Source of the DNA: Acidobacteriota bacterium
GTDB taxonomy: Bacteria; Acidobacteriota; Thermoanaerobaculia; Multivoradales; Multivoraceae
NCBI GenBank assembly: GCA_028875725.1
Contig: JAPPCR010000005.1
Location: forward strand, 131,501 to 195,500
Direction: 5' to 3'
DNA: 64,000 nt
Positions 1 through 8,509 of the stretch are shown here, in pieces. Positions within the stretch are counted from its first letter, which is position 1. Each line of letters opens with the position of its first letter. The notes under the pieces were generated by a model. It ran no database searches, was not told the origin of the DNA, and worked only from the letters and a program-made list of their open reading frames with translations. Both the position numbers and the translations under genes were made by a program.

Positions 1-1049
1 AGAATCTGCGCCCCGATGCCGTAGTTGCGGAGGTCGGCCTTGAACCCGAGCCTGTGGTTGGCCTCGACGGTGTCGTGCCCCTCGTCCTGCAGATCGTAGG
101 CGCGCAGCTTGTTGAACAGGCCGATGCCCCGCCCCTCCTGCAGCAGGTAGAGCACGACGCCCTCTCCCTCCTCGGCGATCGTCTCGAGGGCACGGTGCAA
201 CTGGACGCCGCAATCGCAGCGCTCGGACTGGAAGACGTCGCCCGTCAGGCACTGGCTGTGGACGCGCACCAGGATGTCCTTGTCCGGCTTCGGCTCGCCC
301 AGCACCAAGGCAACGTGTTCCTCGCCGGTGAGCTCCGCGCGATAGGCGAAAGCCCGCATCGGACCGTAGAGCGTCGGCATGGTCGGAGAGGCGATGAGTT
401 CCACCAGGCTCTCGTGCTTCAGCCGGTAACGGATCAGGTCCGACACCGTGATCATCGGCAGGTTGTGCAGGCGGCTGTACTCGACGAGGTCCGGCACCCG
501 GGCCATCGTCCCGTCCTCGTTCATGATCTCGCAGATCACGCCGGCGGGCACCAGCCCGGCCAGCGTCGCCAGATCGACCGAGGCCTCCGTCTGGCCGGCG
601 CGCTTCAGCACGCCGCCGCGCTTGGCGCGAAGCGGGAAGACATGGCCCGGCCGCAGCAGGTCCCGCGGCTGCGTGGCGGGGTCGATCGCGGTGGCGATCG
701 TCGCCGCCCGATCGGCCGCGGAGATGCCGGTCGTGACCTTGCCGCGGGCCTCGATCGACACCGTGAAGGCGGTCTCGAAGGGCGCCGTGTTGTCCCGGAC
801 CATCAGCGGCAGGTCGAGCTCGTCGCAGCGGTCCTCGGTCATCGCCAGGCAGATCAGCCCACGGCCGTGGGTGGCCATGAAGTTGATCGCGTCGGGAGTC
901 ACTTTCTCGGCCGCGATCGCCAGATCGCCCTCGTTCTCCCGATCCTCGTCGTCGACGATGATCACCTGTCCGCCGTCGCGGAAGACCTCGATCGCTTCCT
1001 CGATCGGCGCGAAGAGAGATGGTTCCCGCGCGTTGTCCCGCTCCTTCAT
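1..1049 (-). CDS. ribBA: RibBA: DHBP synthase / GTP cyclohydrolase II (3' end cut)
   Basis: Bifunctional riboflavin enzyme. The N-terminal half makes 3,4-dihydroxy-2-butanone 4-phosphate from ribulose 5-phosphate, and the C-terminal half opens GTP to start the pyrimidine branch. I read it from ATG at 1049 ([11 protein letters not shown], then [23 protein letters not shown], typical of RibB). The end toward base 1 reads [17 protein letters not shown] then [11 protein letters not shown] and GAQIL, the GTP cyclohydrolase II signature. The frame is open to the window edge, so the last part of the protein is missing. It lies 38 nt downstream of nadK on the same strand. Confidence 0.93.
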   Translation of the reverse strand, partial: MKERDNAREPSLFAPIEEAIEVFRDGGQVIIVDDEDRENEGDLAIAAEKVTPDAINFMATHGRGLICLAMTEDRCDELDLPLMVRDNTAPFETAFTVSIEARGKVTTGISAADRAATIATAIDPATQPRDLLRPGHVFPLRAKRGGVLKRAGQTEASVDLATLAGLVPAGVICEIMNEDGTMARVPDLVEYSRLHNLPMITVSDLIRYRLKHESLVELIASPTMPTLYGPMRAFAYRAELTGEEHVALVLGEPKPDKDILVRVHSQCLTGDVFQSERCDCGVQLHRALETIAEEGEGVVLYLLQEGRGIGLFNKLRAYDLQDEGHDTVEANHRLGFKADLRNYGIGAQI

Positions 1050-1087
1050 GACAGCGATCGTACCAGCGGGAGCCGCAACTGTGGGCG

Positions 1088-1891
1088 TCACTCGCCCCAG
1101 CGGAGCTTGCTGCGCAAGGCGTCGTAGTGGGTCTGGCCGTCGACTCTGGCGAGCAGCGCCTTCGACTCTGAGGCGGTCACGACCACCCGGTCGCCGCCAT
1201 GCAGCCGGGCCCCCTCCTGGCCGTCCAGCGTGAGATAAACCTCCTCGTCCAGGCTGCCCAGGGTCATCGCGATCGTACTCCGCTCCGGCACCACGATCGG
1301 CCGCATCGACAGGGTGTGGGGCGAGATCGGTGTCAGCAGCGCGACCGGCAGCGTCGGGTAGAGAATCGGCCCGCCGGCGGACAGGCTGTACGCCGTCGAT
1401 CCCGTCGGCGTCGACACGATCAGGCCGTCCGCCCGGTAGCGGGCCACCGGCTCGCCGTCGATCTCGACCGCCAGGTCGATCATCCGCGCCAGGGCACTCT
1501 TGTGCACAACCGCGTCGTTGAGCGCGCGGTAGCGCTCCATGCCGCCCGCCGCGTGCCGCAACTCGACGTCCAGGAGCAGTCTCTCTTCGACCTCGAACCG
1601 TCCTTCGAGGATCGCCCCCAGGTTCTTGTACAGCCGGTCGAGACCGATCTCGGCCAGGTAGCCGAGGCTGCCGAGGTTGACGCCCACGATCGGCACGCCC
1701 GGCCGGCTGCGCGCGACCGAGAGCAGCGTGCCGTCGCCGCCGAGGACGACGATCAGCCCCAGGCCCGGCGCGTCGACGTCGCCTATGGCCGTGCCGCGCT
1801 CGCGAAGCCAGCTCTCCACATCGGTGGCGGTGGCGGCCGCCCGCCCGCTGTCCGGCTTGGCAACGACCGCGACTTCCTGGATCCTGGTCAC
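1088..1891 (-). CDS. nadK: NAD kinase
   Basis: ATP-dependent NAD kinase making NADP+ in the cytosol. The 267-residue protein has the diagnostic GGDGT motif at residues 51-55, followed by [13 protein letters not shown], an NDAVVHK segment near residue 124 and the glycine-rich [15 protein letters not shown] loop. Length is normal for the family. The start is GTG at 1891, 4 nt after the tlyA stop. The operon is Trm112, prenyl synthase, tlyA, nadK, ribBA; a tlyA-nadK neighbourhood is common in bacteria. Confidence 0.94.
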   Translation of the reverse strand: MTRIQEVAVVAKPDSGRAAATATDVESWLRERGTAIGDVDAPGLGLIVVLGGDGTLLSVARSRPGVPIVGVNLGSLGYLAEIGLDRLYKNLGAILEGRFEVEERLLLDVELRHAAGGMERYRALNDAVVHKSALARMIDLAVEIDGEPVARYRADGLIVSTPTGSTAYSLSAGGPILYPTLPVALLTPISPHTLSMRPIVVPERSTIAMTLGSLDEEVYLTLDGQEGARLHGGDRVVVTASESKALLARVDGQTHYDALRSKLRWGE

Positions 1892-1895
1892 GATC

Positions 1896-2624
1896 TCATG
1901 TCCTGAAGTGGGCGAAGATCTCGCGGTTGCCTGCCGGTCCCCGGAGGTCGCAGTCTACCGAGGCTCTGAACTCGAGCCCCAGTGCGCCCAGTTCGGCGAT
2001 CCGCCGGGCGGCGACGTCCCGCCGCAGTTCGTCGTCCCGCACGACGCCGCCCTTGCCGACCTGATCCCTGCCCACCTCGAACTGGGGCTTGATCAGGACC
2101 AGCACGTCGGCCCCTGCGGCGAGGTGCGGAAGCAACGCCGGCGCCACCTTGACGACCGAGATGAAGGAGACGTCGACGGTGGCGATCCGGCAGGTCTCGG
2201 GCAGGGCGTCCGATGGCAGGTGGCGGGCATTGATCCGCTCCATGACGACCACCCGAGGGTCGTCTCGCAGACCCGCGTCGAGCTGGCCGTAGCCGACGTC
2301 AACGGCGTAGACCCGTGCCGCTCCATGCGCCAGCAGGCAGTCCGTGAAGCCTCCGGTCGAGGCGCCGACATCGAGACAGACAGCGCCTGCCGGGTCCACG
2401 TCGAACGCGTCCAGCGCCTGCTCGAGCTTGCGGCCGCCCCGTGACACGTAGGGTTCAGCGCGGCCTCGCACCTCGACGGCGGCGGCGCCAGACACCGCCG
2501 TCCCCGGCTTGTCCCGGCGCTCCCCGTCGACCCAGACCCAGCCAGCCATCACCGCTCGCTTCGCCTGCTCCCGGCTGGCGAACAGCCCGCGCTCGACCAG
2601 CAGTTGATCGAGCCGCCGCTTCAC
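1896..2624 (-). CDS. tlyA: TlyA-family rRNA 2'-O-methyltransferase
   Basis: 242-residue TlyA/HemA-type protein, by homology a SAM-dependent 2'-O-methyltransferase acting on rRNA (in mycobacteria C1409 of 16S and C1920 of 23S). An S4 RNA-binding domain occupies about residues 1-60 (RRLDQLLVERGLFASREQA). The Rossmann domain begins with the SAM site CLDVGASTGGFTDCLL and continues with VYAVDVGYGQL. The start is GTG at 2624 in a GTGA overlap with the upstream prenyl synthase stop, so translation is probably coupled. The older annotation as a haemolysin is not supported by these domains. Confidence 0.9.
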   Translation of the reverse strand: MKRRLDQLLVERGLFASREQAKRAVMAGWVWVDGERRDKPGTAVSGAAAVEVRGRAEPYVSRGGRKLEQALDAFDVDPAGAVCLDVGASTGGFTDCLLAHGAARVYAVDVGYGQLDAGLRDDPRVVVMERINARHLPSDALPETCRIATVDVSFISVVKVAPALLPHLAAGADVLVLIKPQFEVGRDQVGKGGVVRDDELRRDVAARRIAELGALGLEFRASVDCDLRGPAGNREIFAHFRT

Positions 2625-3535
2625 GAACCGCGGTGGACCAGGAAGGCGACCAGGGCCCTGAACAACTCGCGACCGGAGGGTAGACGCTCGATCAGCGCCA
2701 GGCAGCGCTCCGCCGCCTGCAGAGCCTTCTTCCGGCTGCCCTCGACGCCGAACAGCCCTGGGTACGTCAGCTTCCCGGCCTGCCGGTCCTTGCCGGGCGT
2801 CTTGCCGAGTTCTTCCGAGCTGCCGACCTCGTCCAGGATGTCGTCGCCGATCTGAAACAGGAGGCCCAGCTCGGCGCCGATCCGCCCGAGCTGCTCGATC
2901 CCCTCAGGTCCCGCGCCCGCGTAGACGCCGCCGAGCCGCGTACTCGCCTCGATCAGGGCCCCCGTCTTCAGACGGTGAATCCGTTCCAGCGAGGCGACGG
3001 CCCCCTGGCGTCCTTCCTCCGCGCGGCCGTCCAGGTCACCCTCGTGCCGGAGATCGAAGACCTGGCCGCCAATCATCCCCGCCGTGCCGACCGCGTCCGC
3101 GACCACCCGGACCGCCTCCAACCGCCGTTCGGGCGGCGCTGAGGCCGGTTCGCGGCCAAGGACCTCGTAGGCCCGGTTCAGCAGCGCGTCGCCGGCGAGC
3201 ACCGCCATCGCCTCTCCCCGCGCCCGGTGCAGGGTCGGCCTCCCCCGCCGCAGGTCGTCGTCGTCCAGGGCCGGCAGATCGTCATGGATCAGGCTGAACG
3301 TGTGAACCATCTCAAGGGCCGCTCCGCCCGTCAGCAGGTCCTCGCGGGAGCCTCCGCAGGCTTCGCCGGCCAGGACGACCAAGGCCGGCCGGACCCGCTT
3401 CCCGCCCGCGAACACGCTGTACCGCATCGCCTCGTGGACTTCCGCCGGCTCGGTGCCCGCGTCAGGCAACAGCCGGTCCAGCGCCTCGTCGACCTCCGGT
3501 CTGAGGGCGGAGAGGAAGGAGGGGAAGTCGTTCAC
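2621..3535 (-). CDS. ispA: Polyprenyl (farnesyl/geranyl) diphosphate synthase
   Basis: Trans-isoprenyl diphosphate synthase, condensing isopentenyl diphosphate with allylic diphosphates. The 304-residue protein carries the first Asp-rich motif in DDLPALDDDDLRRGRPTLH, the upstream GGKRVRPALV motif, and the second Asp-rich motif GDDILDEVG. I place the start at GTG 3535, which overlaps the Trm112 stop (GTGA). The frame is open much further upstream, but that region overlaps the Trm112 gene and is not family-like. Chain length (C10, C15 or C20) cannot be decided from sequence alone; IspA-like FPP synthase is most likely. Confidence 0.88.
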   Translation of the reverse strand: MNDFPSFLSALRPEVDEALDRLLPDAGTEPAEVHEAMRYSVFAGGKRVRPALVVLAGEACGGSREDLLTGGAALEMVHTFSLIHDDLPALDDDDLRRGRPTLHRARGEAMAVLAGDALLNRAYEVLGREPASAPPERRLEAVRVVADAVGTAGMIGGQVFDLRHEGDLDGRAEEGRQGAVASLERIHRLKTGALIEASTRLGGVYAGAGPEGIEQLGRIGAELGLLFQIGDDILDEVGSSEELGKTPGKDRQAGKLTYPGLFGVEGSRKKALQAAERCLALIERLPSGRELFRALVAFLVHRGS

Positions 3536-3819
3536 GCGCCGGGCGCCTGCCCGCCCTCTTCGGCCGCTTCCGGCAGAACCTCGGGCGCCGGCAGAGCCTC
3601 GGCCACCAGCATCACGGGCACGTCGCTCACGATCGGATAGACGAGACCGGATTCCCGGCACCAGAGCCCCTCGGAGACCTCGGGTTCTTCCTCGCCGAAG
3701 TGCTCCCGGTAGCGGGCGACGAGCCGCCCGCACACAGCGGCCGGCAGCGGGACGACCTGAAGCGCCCCCTTCGACCTGGGGCACACCAGAAGTTCGAGCA
3801 GTTCCGGATCCACAGCCAC
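3532..3819 (-). CDS. Trm112-like small protein with reduced zinc site
   Basis: 95-residue protein starting at GTG 3819 (AVDPELLELLVCPRSKG) and containing the family's C-terminal motif SGLVYPIVSDVPVMLV. Trm112/YcaR proteins are small zinc-ribbon partners of methyltransferases in eukaryotes and archaea; the bacterial role is unclear. Here the expected CxxC pairs read C13-P-R-S16 and C-R-E-S, so each pair keeps only its first Cys and zinc binding is doubtful. The acidic, proline-rich C-terminal tail is extra. The gene ends in a GTGA overlap with the prenyl synthase. A GAGG lies 11 nt before the start, a weak ribosome site. Confidence 0.75.
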   Translation of the reverse strand: MAVDPELLELLVCPRSKGALQVVPLPAAVCGRLVARYREHFGEEEPEVSEGLWCRESGLVYPIVSDVPVMLVAEALPAPEVLPEAAEEGGQAPGA

Positions 3820-3827
3820 TTTGCGCG

Positions 3828-4430
3828 CTACCTCGACCAGCGAAGAAGGAGGGAGTTCATTCCCGGGTTGCGACGATAGTAGGACGAGTTGGACATATGG
3901 AAGAAGCCGAAGCTCAGGCGCGACCCGTCCCGCAACCGCCGTCCGATCGCGATCCCGGTGCGAAACTCGAACTCGCCGCCGATGTCCTTGCCGTCCCCCT
4001 TCTCGTAGAAACCCACGGAGGTACCGGTGTCGATGAACCAGAAACGCCCGAGGTTGATCCGCTGGTCGGTGCCCGCGTAGAGGAAGAACGACTCGTCGAG
4101 AGTCACGAAAACGCCCACATGGGGACCCAGCCCCAGGCACCAGTCGGTGGCGAAACGGTGCTCGATGCCGACCTCGACGGTCTCATGGCCCCTGCCGAAG
4201 TCGGTCACGCCGGTGCTGACTCTCAGACCGGCCTCGTCCGCGCGGCTGGGCCCGGCATGCTCCGAGTCCGCGTTGCAGGCGAAGGCGGGCGGGGCCGCCA
4301 GGCTCCCCAGCAACGCCAGCAGCCCCAACAACGGCAACCGGGCAAACGGCAGCCCCAGGAAAGACGGCAGAAGCGGCGCTACGTTGCGGGGACCGGGGTA
4401 GCGCACGGCCGCGTAGCCTACCCTCCGCAT
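3828..4430 (-). CDS. PagL-like lipid A 3-O-deacylase / acyloxyacyl hydrolase
   Basis: 200-residue predicted outer-membrane beta-barrel. A hydrophobic signal segment ends near AFACNAD (residues 45-54). The C-terminal region has alternating barrel strands and the PagL signature H178-M-S180-N-S-S followed by N188-P-G. PagL removes a 3-O-linked acyl chain from lipid A using a His/Ser/Glu triad. His178 and Ser180 are present, but the position 14 residues after the His, where Pseudomonas PagL has Glu, is Asn192. The start at 4430 is 11 nt from the divergent glycosyltransferase start; a GTG at 4406 is an alternative that still keeps the signal peptide. Confidence 0.72.
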   Translation of the reverse strand: MRRVGYAAVRYPGPRNVAPLLPSFLGLPFARLPLLGLLALLGSLAAPPAFACNADSEHAGPSRADEAGLRVSTGVTDFGRGHETVEVGIEHRFATDWCLGLGPHVGVFVTLDESFFLYAGTDQRINLGRFWFIDTGTSVGFYEKGDGKDIGGEFEFRTGIAIGRRLRDGSRLSFGFFHMSNSSYYRRNPGMNSLLLRWSR

Positions 4431-4435
4431 ACAAT
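4430..4435 (+). promoter_or_regulatory. -10 element of the leaderless glycosyltransferase gene
   Basis: TACAAT ends 6 nt before the GTG start at 4442. There is no Shine-Dalgarno sequence between, so the transcript probably begins at or next to the start codon. No clear -35 hexamer is visible. Confidence 0.55.
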
Positions 4436-4441
4436 GCGCGC

Positions 4442-5314
4442 GTGGACGGAACGCCGGCAGACGGGGGGCGGCCGCCGATTTCGGCCCTGGTGACCACCTA
4501 CAACGAGGAACGGCACATCGCCGACTGCCTGGCGTCCCTCAACTGGTGCGACGAAGTGCTGGTCGTCGACTCGTTTTCCACCGACCGCACTCCCGAGATC
4601 GTGCGCGGCTGCGAGCGCGCCCGCTTCGTCCAGCGGACCTACTACGGTTCCGCGTCACAGAAGAACTGGGCAATGGACCAGACCCAGAACGAGTGGGTGC
4701 TGATTCTCGACGCCGACGAACGCTGCACCGCCGAACTCCGGGCCGAGATCACGGCGCTGTTCCGAGACGGAGAGCCGGCCCACGACGCCTACACGATCAA
4801 GCGCCGCGTGTTCTTCCTGGGCAAGGTGATCCGTTTCTCGGGCTGGCAGCACGATCGCGTTGTCCGCCTGCTGCGCCGCGACGCGGGCCGGTACCCGAAC
4901 CGCCGCGTCCACGCGGACATGCTGACCCGGACGCCAGCGCCGGTGCTCCGGCGCCCCATGGACCACTTCATGGTCGACGACCTGCTCTCCTACTCCCGGA
5001 GGATTCAGCGCTACAGCTGGTGGGGAGCCGCCCAGCTCTGGCGCGACGGCCGCCGGTCCGGCGCCGCCGAGGTCCTGGGGCGCTCCCTTTGGCGCTTCCT
5101 GCGCACCTACGGCCTGCAGTTCGGCGTGCTCGACGGCATGCGCGGCCTCGTGTTCTGCCTGCTCCAGGCCTACGGCACCTACCTCAAGTGGTCCTACGTC
5201 TGGTCCTGGCAGGTGAACCAGAAGCGCGGCATCGAGCCGCCGCTGCCGTCCTTCGACGACAGCAAGAGCACCTGGCGGGGTCTGACCGAACTCGAGCCCG
5301 GGACCGCCAAGTAG
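4442..5314 (+). CDS. Family 2 glycosyltransferase (WaaE/LpsE-like)
   Basis: 290-residue GT-A glycosyltransferase. The N-terminus (ISALVTTYNEERHIADCL) is the GT2 nucleotide-binding start, followed by EVLVVDSFSTDRTPEI and the metal-binding ILDADER. The C-terminal half has amphipathic and hydrophobic stretches (FLRTYGLQFGVLDGMRGLVFCLL) as in inner-core lipopolysaccharide glucosyltransferases of the WaaE/KdtX type. The start is GTG 4442 directly behind a TACAAT -10. Divergence from the PagL-like gene suggests a cell-envelope glycolipid context; donor and acceptor are unknown. Confidence 0.85.
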   Translation: MDGTPADGGRPPISALVTTYNEERHIADCLASLNWCDEVLVVDSFSTDRTPEIVRGCERARFVQRTYYGSASQKNWAMDQTQNEWVLILDADERCTAELRAEITALFRDGEPAHDAYTIKRRVFFLGKVIRFSGWQHDRVVRLLRRDAGRYPNRRVHADMLTRTPAPVLRRPMDHFMVDDLLSYSRRIQRYSWWGAAQLWRDGRRSGAAEVLGRSLWRFLRTYGLQFGVLDGMRGLVFCLLQAYGTYLKWSYVWSWQVNQKRGIEPPLPSFDDSKSTWRGLTELEPGTAK

Positions 5315-5329
5315 CGGGTCGCCGCCGCC

Positions 5330-6115
5330 TCAGTCGACCGGGAGCAGGAGGGACTCGATCCTGGTGGCCCGGCCCGTCGCCTCGTCCGCGTCGACCAGGG
5401 CGGCCGCCAGCCGGACATCCCGTTTGGCGACCTCGAAGCCTGACGGCGTGTTCAGGAGAAAGCGCTTGAGAGCCCGGTCGGCGCGCACGCCGATCACCGA
5501 GTCGTAGGGGCCGGTCATGCCGACGTCCGTCACCAGCGCCGTGCCCTGCGGCAGGACGCGGGCGTCGGCGGTCGGCACATGGGTGTGGGTGCCGAGCACC
5601 GCGGTCACCCTGCCGTCCAGGTGGTAGGCGAACGCCTGCTTCTCGCTCGTCGCCTCGGCGTGGAAGTCGACCAGGACGATCCGGATCGCCGGGTCCAGAC
5701 CGGCCAGGATGGAGTCGGCGGCGGTGAACGGCGAGGGCAGCGGCTTCATGAAGGTCTGGCCTTCCAGGTTGACCACCGCGTACGGAGTCCCGATCGGCAG
5801 CTCGCCGACGAAGACGCCGCCCCCGGGATTCCCCTCAGGGTAGTTCGCGGGCCTCAGCAGGTTCGGCATCCGGTCGTAGAACGGCACGCCTTCCCTCTTC
5901 GCCCAGGCGTGGTTGCCCGTCGTCATGCAGTCGATCGGAAGTGCCGAGAGTTCCTTCAGCACCCCGGGCGTTACGCCGCTGCCGCCGGCCGCATTTTCGA
6001 CGTTGACGACGGTCGCGTCGACCCTGTGGCGATCGATCAACTCCGTCAGCAGCCGCGACAGCGCCCGGCGCCCCGGCTTTCCGACCACGTCACCGACGAA
6101 GAGGAAACGGGCCAT
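5330..6115 (-). CDS. ymdB: YmdB-family metallophosphoesterase
   Basis: 262-residue calcineurin-like phosphoesterase of the YmdB (TIGR00282) type, reported in Bacillus to hydrolyse 2',3'-cyclic nucleotides. Metal-binding motifs run GDVVGKPGRRAL at the N-terminus, then VVNVENAAGGSG, TTGNHAW, DFHAEATSEK and GTHTHVPTAD, with GMTGPYDSVIG near the C-terminus. The ATG at 6115 has a good ribosome site (GAGGGAG). It lies 10 nt downstream of rny; the rny-ymdB pair is conserved in many phyla and supports a role in RNA turnover. Confidence 0.92.
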   Translation of the reverse strand: MARFLFVGDVVGKPGRRALSRLLTELIDRHRVDATVVNVENAAGGSGVTPGVLKELSALPIDCMTTGNHAWAKREGVPFYDRMPNLLRPANYPEGNPGGGVFVGELPIGTPYAVVNLEGQTFMKPLPSPFTAADSILAGLDPAIRIVLVDFHAEATSEKQAFAYHLDGRVTAVLGTHTHVPTADARVLPQGTALVTDVGMTGPYDSVIGVRADRALKRFLLNTPSGFEVAKRDVRLAAALVDADEATGRATRIESLLLPVD

Positions 6116-6125
6116 CCGGTCTCCC

Positions 6126-7694
6126 TCAGCGCGCGTATTCGATCGACCGCGACTCACGGATCACGGTGACCTTGATCTGGCCCGGATACGTGAGTTCGCT
6201 CTCGATCTTCCGCGCCACGTCCCGGCTCAGCCACACCGCCTGCTCGTCGCTGATCTCCTTGCAGTCGACGATGACCCGCACTTCGCGGCCTGCCTGGATC
6301 GCGTAGCTCTTCTGCACGCCCTTGAATTTCGATGCCAGGTCCTCGAGCTTCTTGAGGCGCTTCATGTAGTTCTCGAGGATCTCCCGCCGGGCGCCGGGAC
6401 GAGCCGCGGAAACCGCGTCGGCGGCAGTAACGAGAACCGCCTCGACCGTCTCCGGGTCGTAGTCGCCGTGGTGACAGGCCATGGCGTGCACCACCTCCTC
6501 GCTCTCGCCGTAGCGACGCAGCAGGTCGATGCCGATTTCCAGGTGCGTGCCGTCGATCTCGCGGTCCACCGCCTTGCCGATGTCGTGGACCAGGCCGGCG
6601 CGCTTGGCGACGTGAACGTCGGCCTTCAGTTCGCCCGCCATGGCGCCGGCCAGGAAGGCGACCTCCTTGCTGTGCTGCAGGACGTTCTGGCCGTAGGACG
6701 TGCGGAAACGGAGCCGACCCAGCAGAGTGATCAGCTCGGGGTGAAGACCGGACAGGTTCAACTCCAGCAGGGCCTCGCTGCCCTCGCGCTGCACCCGATC
6801 CTCGAACTCCGACTTGACCTTCGCCGCCACCTCCTCGATGCGGGCCGGGTGGATGCGGCCGTCGGCGATCAGCCGTTCCAGGGTGACGCGCGCGATCTCC
6901 CGCCGGAACGGGTCGAAGCCGGAGAGAATGACCGCCTCCGGCGTGTCGTCCACGATCAGGTCGACGCCGGTGGTCAGTTCCAGGGCCCGGATGTTCCTCC
7001 CCTCGCGGCCGATGATCCGCCCCTTCATCTCGTCGTTCGGCAGCATGACGACCGAGACCGTCGTCTCCGAGACGTAGTCGGACGCCGAACGTTCGACGGC
7101 GAGGCTGATGATCCGCTGGGCCTCGCGCTGGGCCGACTCCCGCGCCTCGTCCTCGATCCGCTTGGCCATGTGCGCCGACTCCATGCGCACCTCGTGTTCG
7201 AGGCTGTGGCTCAACTCCTCGCGCGCCTGCTGCACGGTCAGGCCGGACACGCGTTCCAGTTGCCGGCGAACCTTCGTCAGCCGTTCTCCGACCTCGCCGC
7301 GCTCGACCTCGAGCCGGCTCTCCGCCTCCCCCAGCGTCCGCTGCCGTCCGTTCAGTTCCTGCTCGAGCGTCTCGAGCGCGGCCGCCTTCTGACGCGAGCG
7401 CACGCTGCGTTCGCCGAGCTTCCGCTCCTGCTCCTCCATCGCCCGGCGCTGCTCGACCGTCGATCGCTCGAACTCCGAACGAAGCGTCAGCAACTCCTCC
7501 TTCGCCGCCAGCTCCTGTTCGCGACGTTTGGCCGCGCAGTCGCGCTCGGTCTCTTCGACGAGGCCCCTGGCCTGGCGCCTCGCCTCTTCGATCAACTTCG
7601 CCGCGCTACGCCGTCCGGCAAGGCTCCAAAACAGCCAGGCAGCCGCCAGCGTCGCCAGTGCGGCGCCTGCGGCGATCAGTGTGGTTTCCGTCAT
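6126..7694 (-). CDS. rny: Ribonuclease Y
   Basis: 522-residue membrane-anchored endoribonuclease that initiates mRNA decay. The order is an N-terminal membrane helix (TTLIAAGAALATLAAAWLFW), a long coiled coil to about residue 200, a KH domain with GRIIGREGRNIRALE, then an HD domain with HDIGKAVDREIDGTH. I choose ATG 7694, preceded by GAGG. The frame is open to 7790, but that extension lies over the 6S RNA candidate and would put a non-family tail before the membrane helix. It is followed by ymdB. Confidence 0.95.
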   Translation of the reverse strand: MTETTLIAAGAALATLAAAWLFWSLAGRRSAAKLIEEARRQARGLVEETERDCAAKRREQELAAKEELLTLRSEFERSTVEQRRAMEEQERKLGERSVRSRQKAAALETLEQELNGRQRTLGEAESRLEVERGEVGERLTKVRRQLERVSGLTVQQAREELSHSLEHEVRMESAHMAKRIEDEARESAQREAQRIISLAVERSASDYVSETTVSVVMLPNDEMKGRIIGREGRNIRALELTTGVDLIVDDTPEAVILSGFDPFRREIARVTLERLIADGRIHPARIEEVAAKVKSEFEDRVQREGSEALLELNLSGLHPELITLLGRLRFRTSYGQNVLQHSKEVAFLAGAMAGELKADVHVAKRAGLVHDIGKAVDREIDGTHLEIGIDLLRRYGESEEVVHAMACHHGDYDPETVEAVLVTAADAVSAARPGARREILENYMKRLKKLEDLASKFKGVQKSYAIQAGREVRVIVDCKEISDEQAVWLSRDVARKIESELTYPGQIKVTVIRESRSIEYAR

Positions 7695-7717
7695 CGGCCC
7701 TCGATCCGGGCAGAAAG

Positions 7718-7905
7718 GCATCCCCCGCGGGGCCGTGTGAACGCGCCCCGACACAGAACCAGAGCGGGACCAGGTGGGTGTCCGCGCCACCCGCCGTTAG
7801 CGTCCCCGTTCGAGCGGGGCTGGCACGGGCGAGCAGTTGAAGGACTCCCTTAACAAGAGCGATGGTTCCAACCACGGCTTTCATCACGAACCGCGCAGGG
7901 GATGC
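7718..7905 (-). ncRNA. ssrS: 6S RNA candidate
   Basis: The 237-nt gap between zapA and rny contains a 188-nt segment closed by a perfect 8-bp stem: GCATCCCC at its 5' end (7905-7898) and GGGGATGC at its 3' end (7725-7718). Inside, GC-rich helices flank a less structured middle, as expected for the promoter-mimic bubble of 6S RNA. Length fits the usual 180-200 nt, and ssrS follows zapA in E. coli and many other bacteria. 6S RNA sequesters housekeeping RNA polymerase holoenzyme in stationary phase. The call rests on length, closing stem and synteny; no covariance search was possible. Confidence 0.72.
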
Positions 7906-7931
7906 AAGGTCAAAGTTCCTTTCAGCAACAG

Positions 7932-8249
7932 TCAGGCGTCGAGGGCGGCCTCCAGGTCGGAGGTCAGGATCGAGACGCGCTCCACCAGTTCCTGGTAGCG
8001 CCCGCCTTCTCCTTCTGCTCCACCGTTGACCTCGTTGGCGAGATTCAACGCGGCGAGGACGGCGATCTGACCCGGCTCCAGATTCGGCGCCTGGTCAGCA
8101 ACCTCCCGCATCTTGCGATCGACCTTCTTCGCGAGTTCGCGAAGGCGGGCCGCATCCACCGCTCCATCCTCGCGGAGGGAGTAGGGAACGCCGAAAATCT
8201 CGACCGCGACAGTAGCCGCAACCTCTTCCTGGCGTTCACCTTCGGCCAT
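7932..8249 (-). CDS. zapA: Cell division protein ZapA
   Basis: 105-residue ZapA, which bundles FtsZ filaments at the division ring. The N-terminal domain reads VAVEIFGVPYSLREDG and is followed by the helix RELAKKVDRKMREVADQ and the characteristic IAVLAALNLANEV, then a coiled coil. ATG 8249 is chosen because AGAGGTG sits 7 nt upstream; the frame extends further but without such a site. It sits downstream of a coiled-coil ORF and upstream of the 6S RNA candidate. Confidence 0.9.
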   Translation of the reverse strand: MAEGERQEEVAATVAVEIFGVPYSLREDGAVDAARLRELAKKVDRKMREVADQAPNLEPGQIAVLAALNLANEVNGGAEGEGGRYQELVERVSILTSDLEAALDA

Positions 8250-8293
8250 TTCTCGACACCTCTCGTGGGCAAGCACTATAGCAGCCCGGAGCG

Positions 8294-8509
8294 TCAGGAA
8301 TCGCCGTCCGCCAGCAGCTCCTCGAGCCCCTCGGCCAGTGCCTCCACCCGCTGGCCGACCGCGGCACGCTCCGCTGCGGCACGCTTCTCAACCGCTTCGA
8401 GTTCGGCAGTCAACTCCCGCGTCCGCTCGCGCTCGGCGGCGAGCGCCTCCGTGGCACGCCGAATCGCCGCCTCGAGCCGCGCGACCGCGTCGATCGCCCC
8501 GTCAGGCAT
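8294..8509 (-). CDS. Small coiled-coil protein (ZapB-like position)
   Basis: 71-residue, highly charged, almost entirely heptad-patterned protein (LEAAIRRATEALAAERERTRELTAELEAVE is part of the coil). It has no recognisable catalytic motif. ATG 8509 overlaps the rplT stop by one base (TGATG), which implies translational coupling, and zapA follows 44 nt later. A coiled-coil ORF just before zapA is often annotated as a ZapB-like division factor, but that is inference from position and composition. Confidence 0.65.
   Translation of the reverse strand: MPDGAIDAVARLEAAIRRATEALAAERERTRELTAELEAVEKRAAAERAAVGQRVEALAEGLEELLADGDS

Noticed and set aside
7695..7790. N-terminal extension of RNase Y
   Set aside because: Would place a tail before the membrane helix and overlaps the 6S RNA candidate; ATG 7694 with GAGG is a better start.
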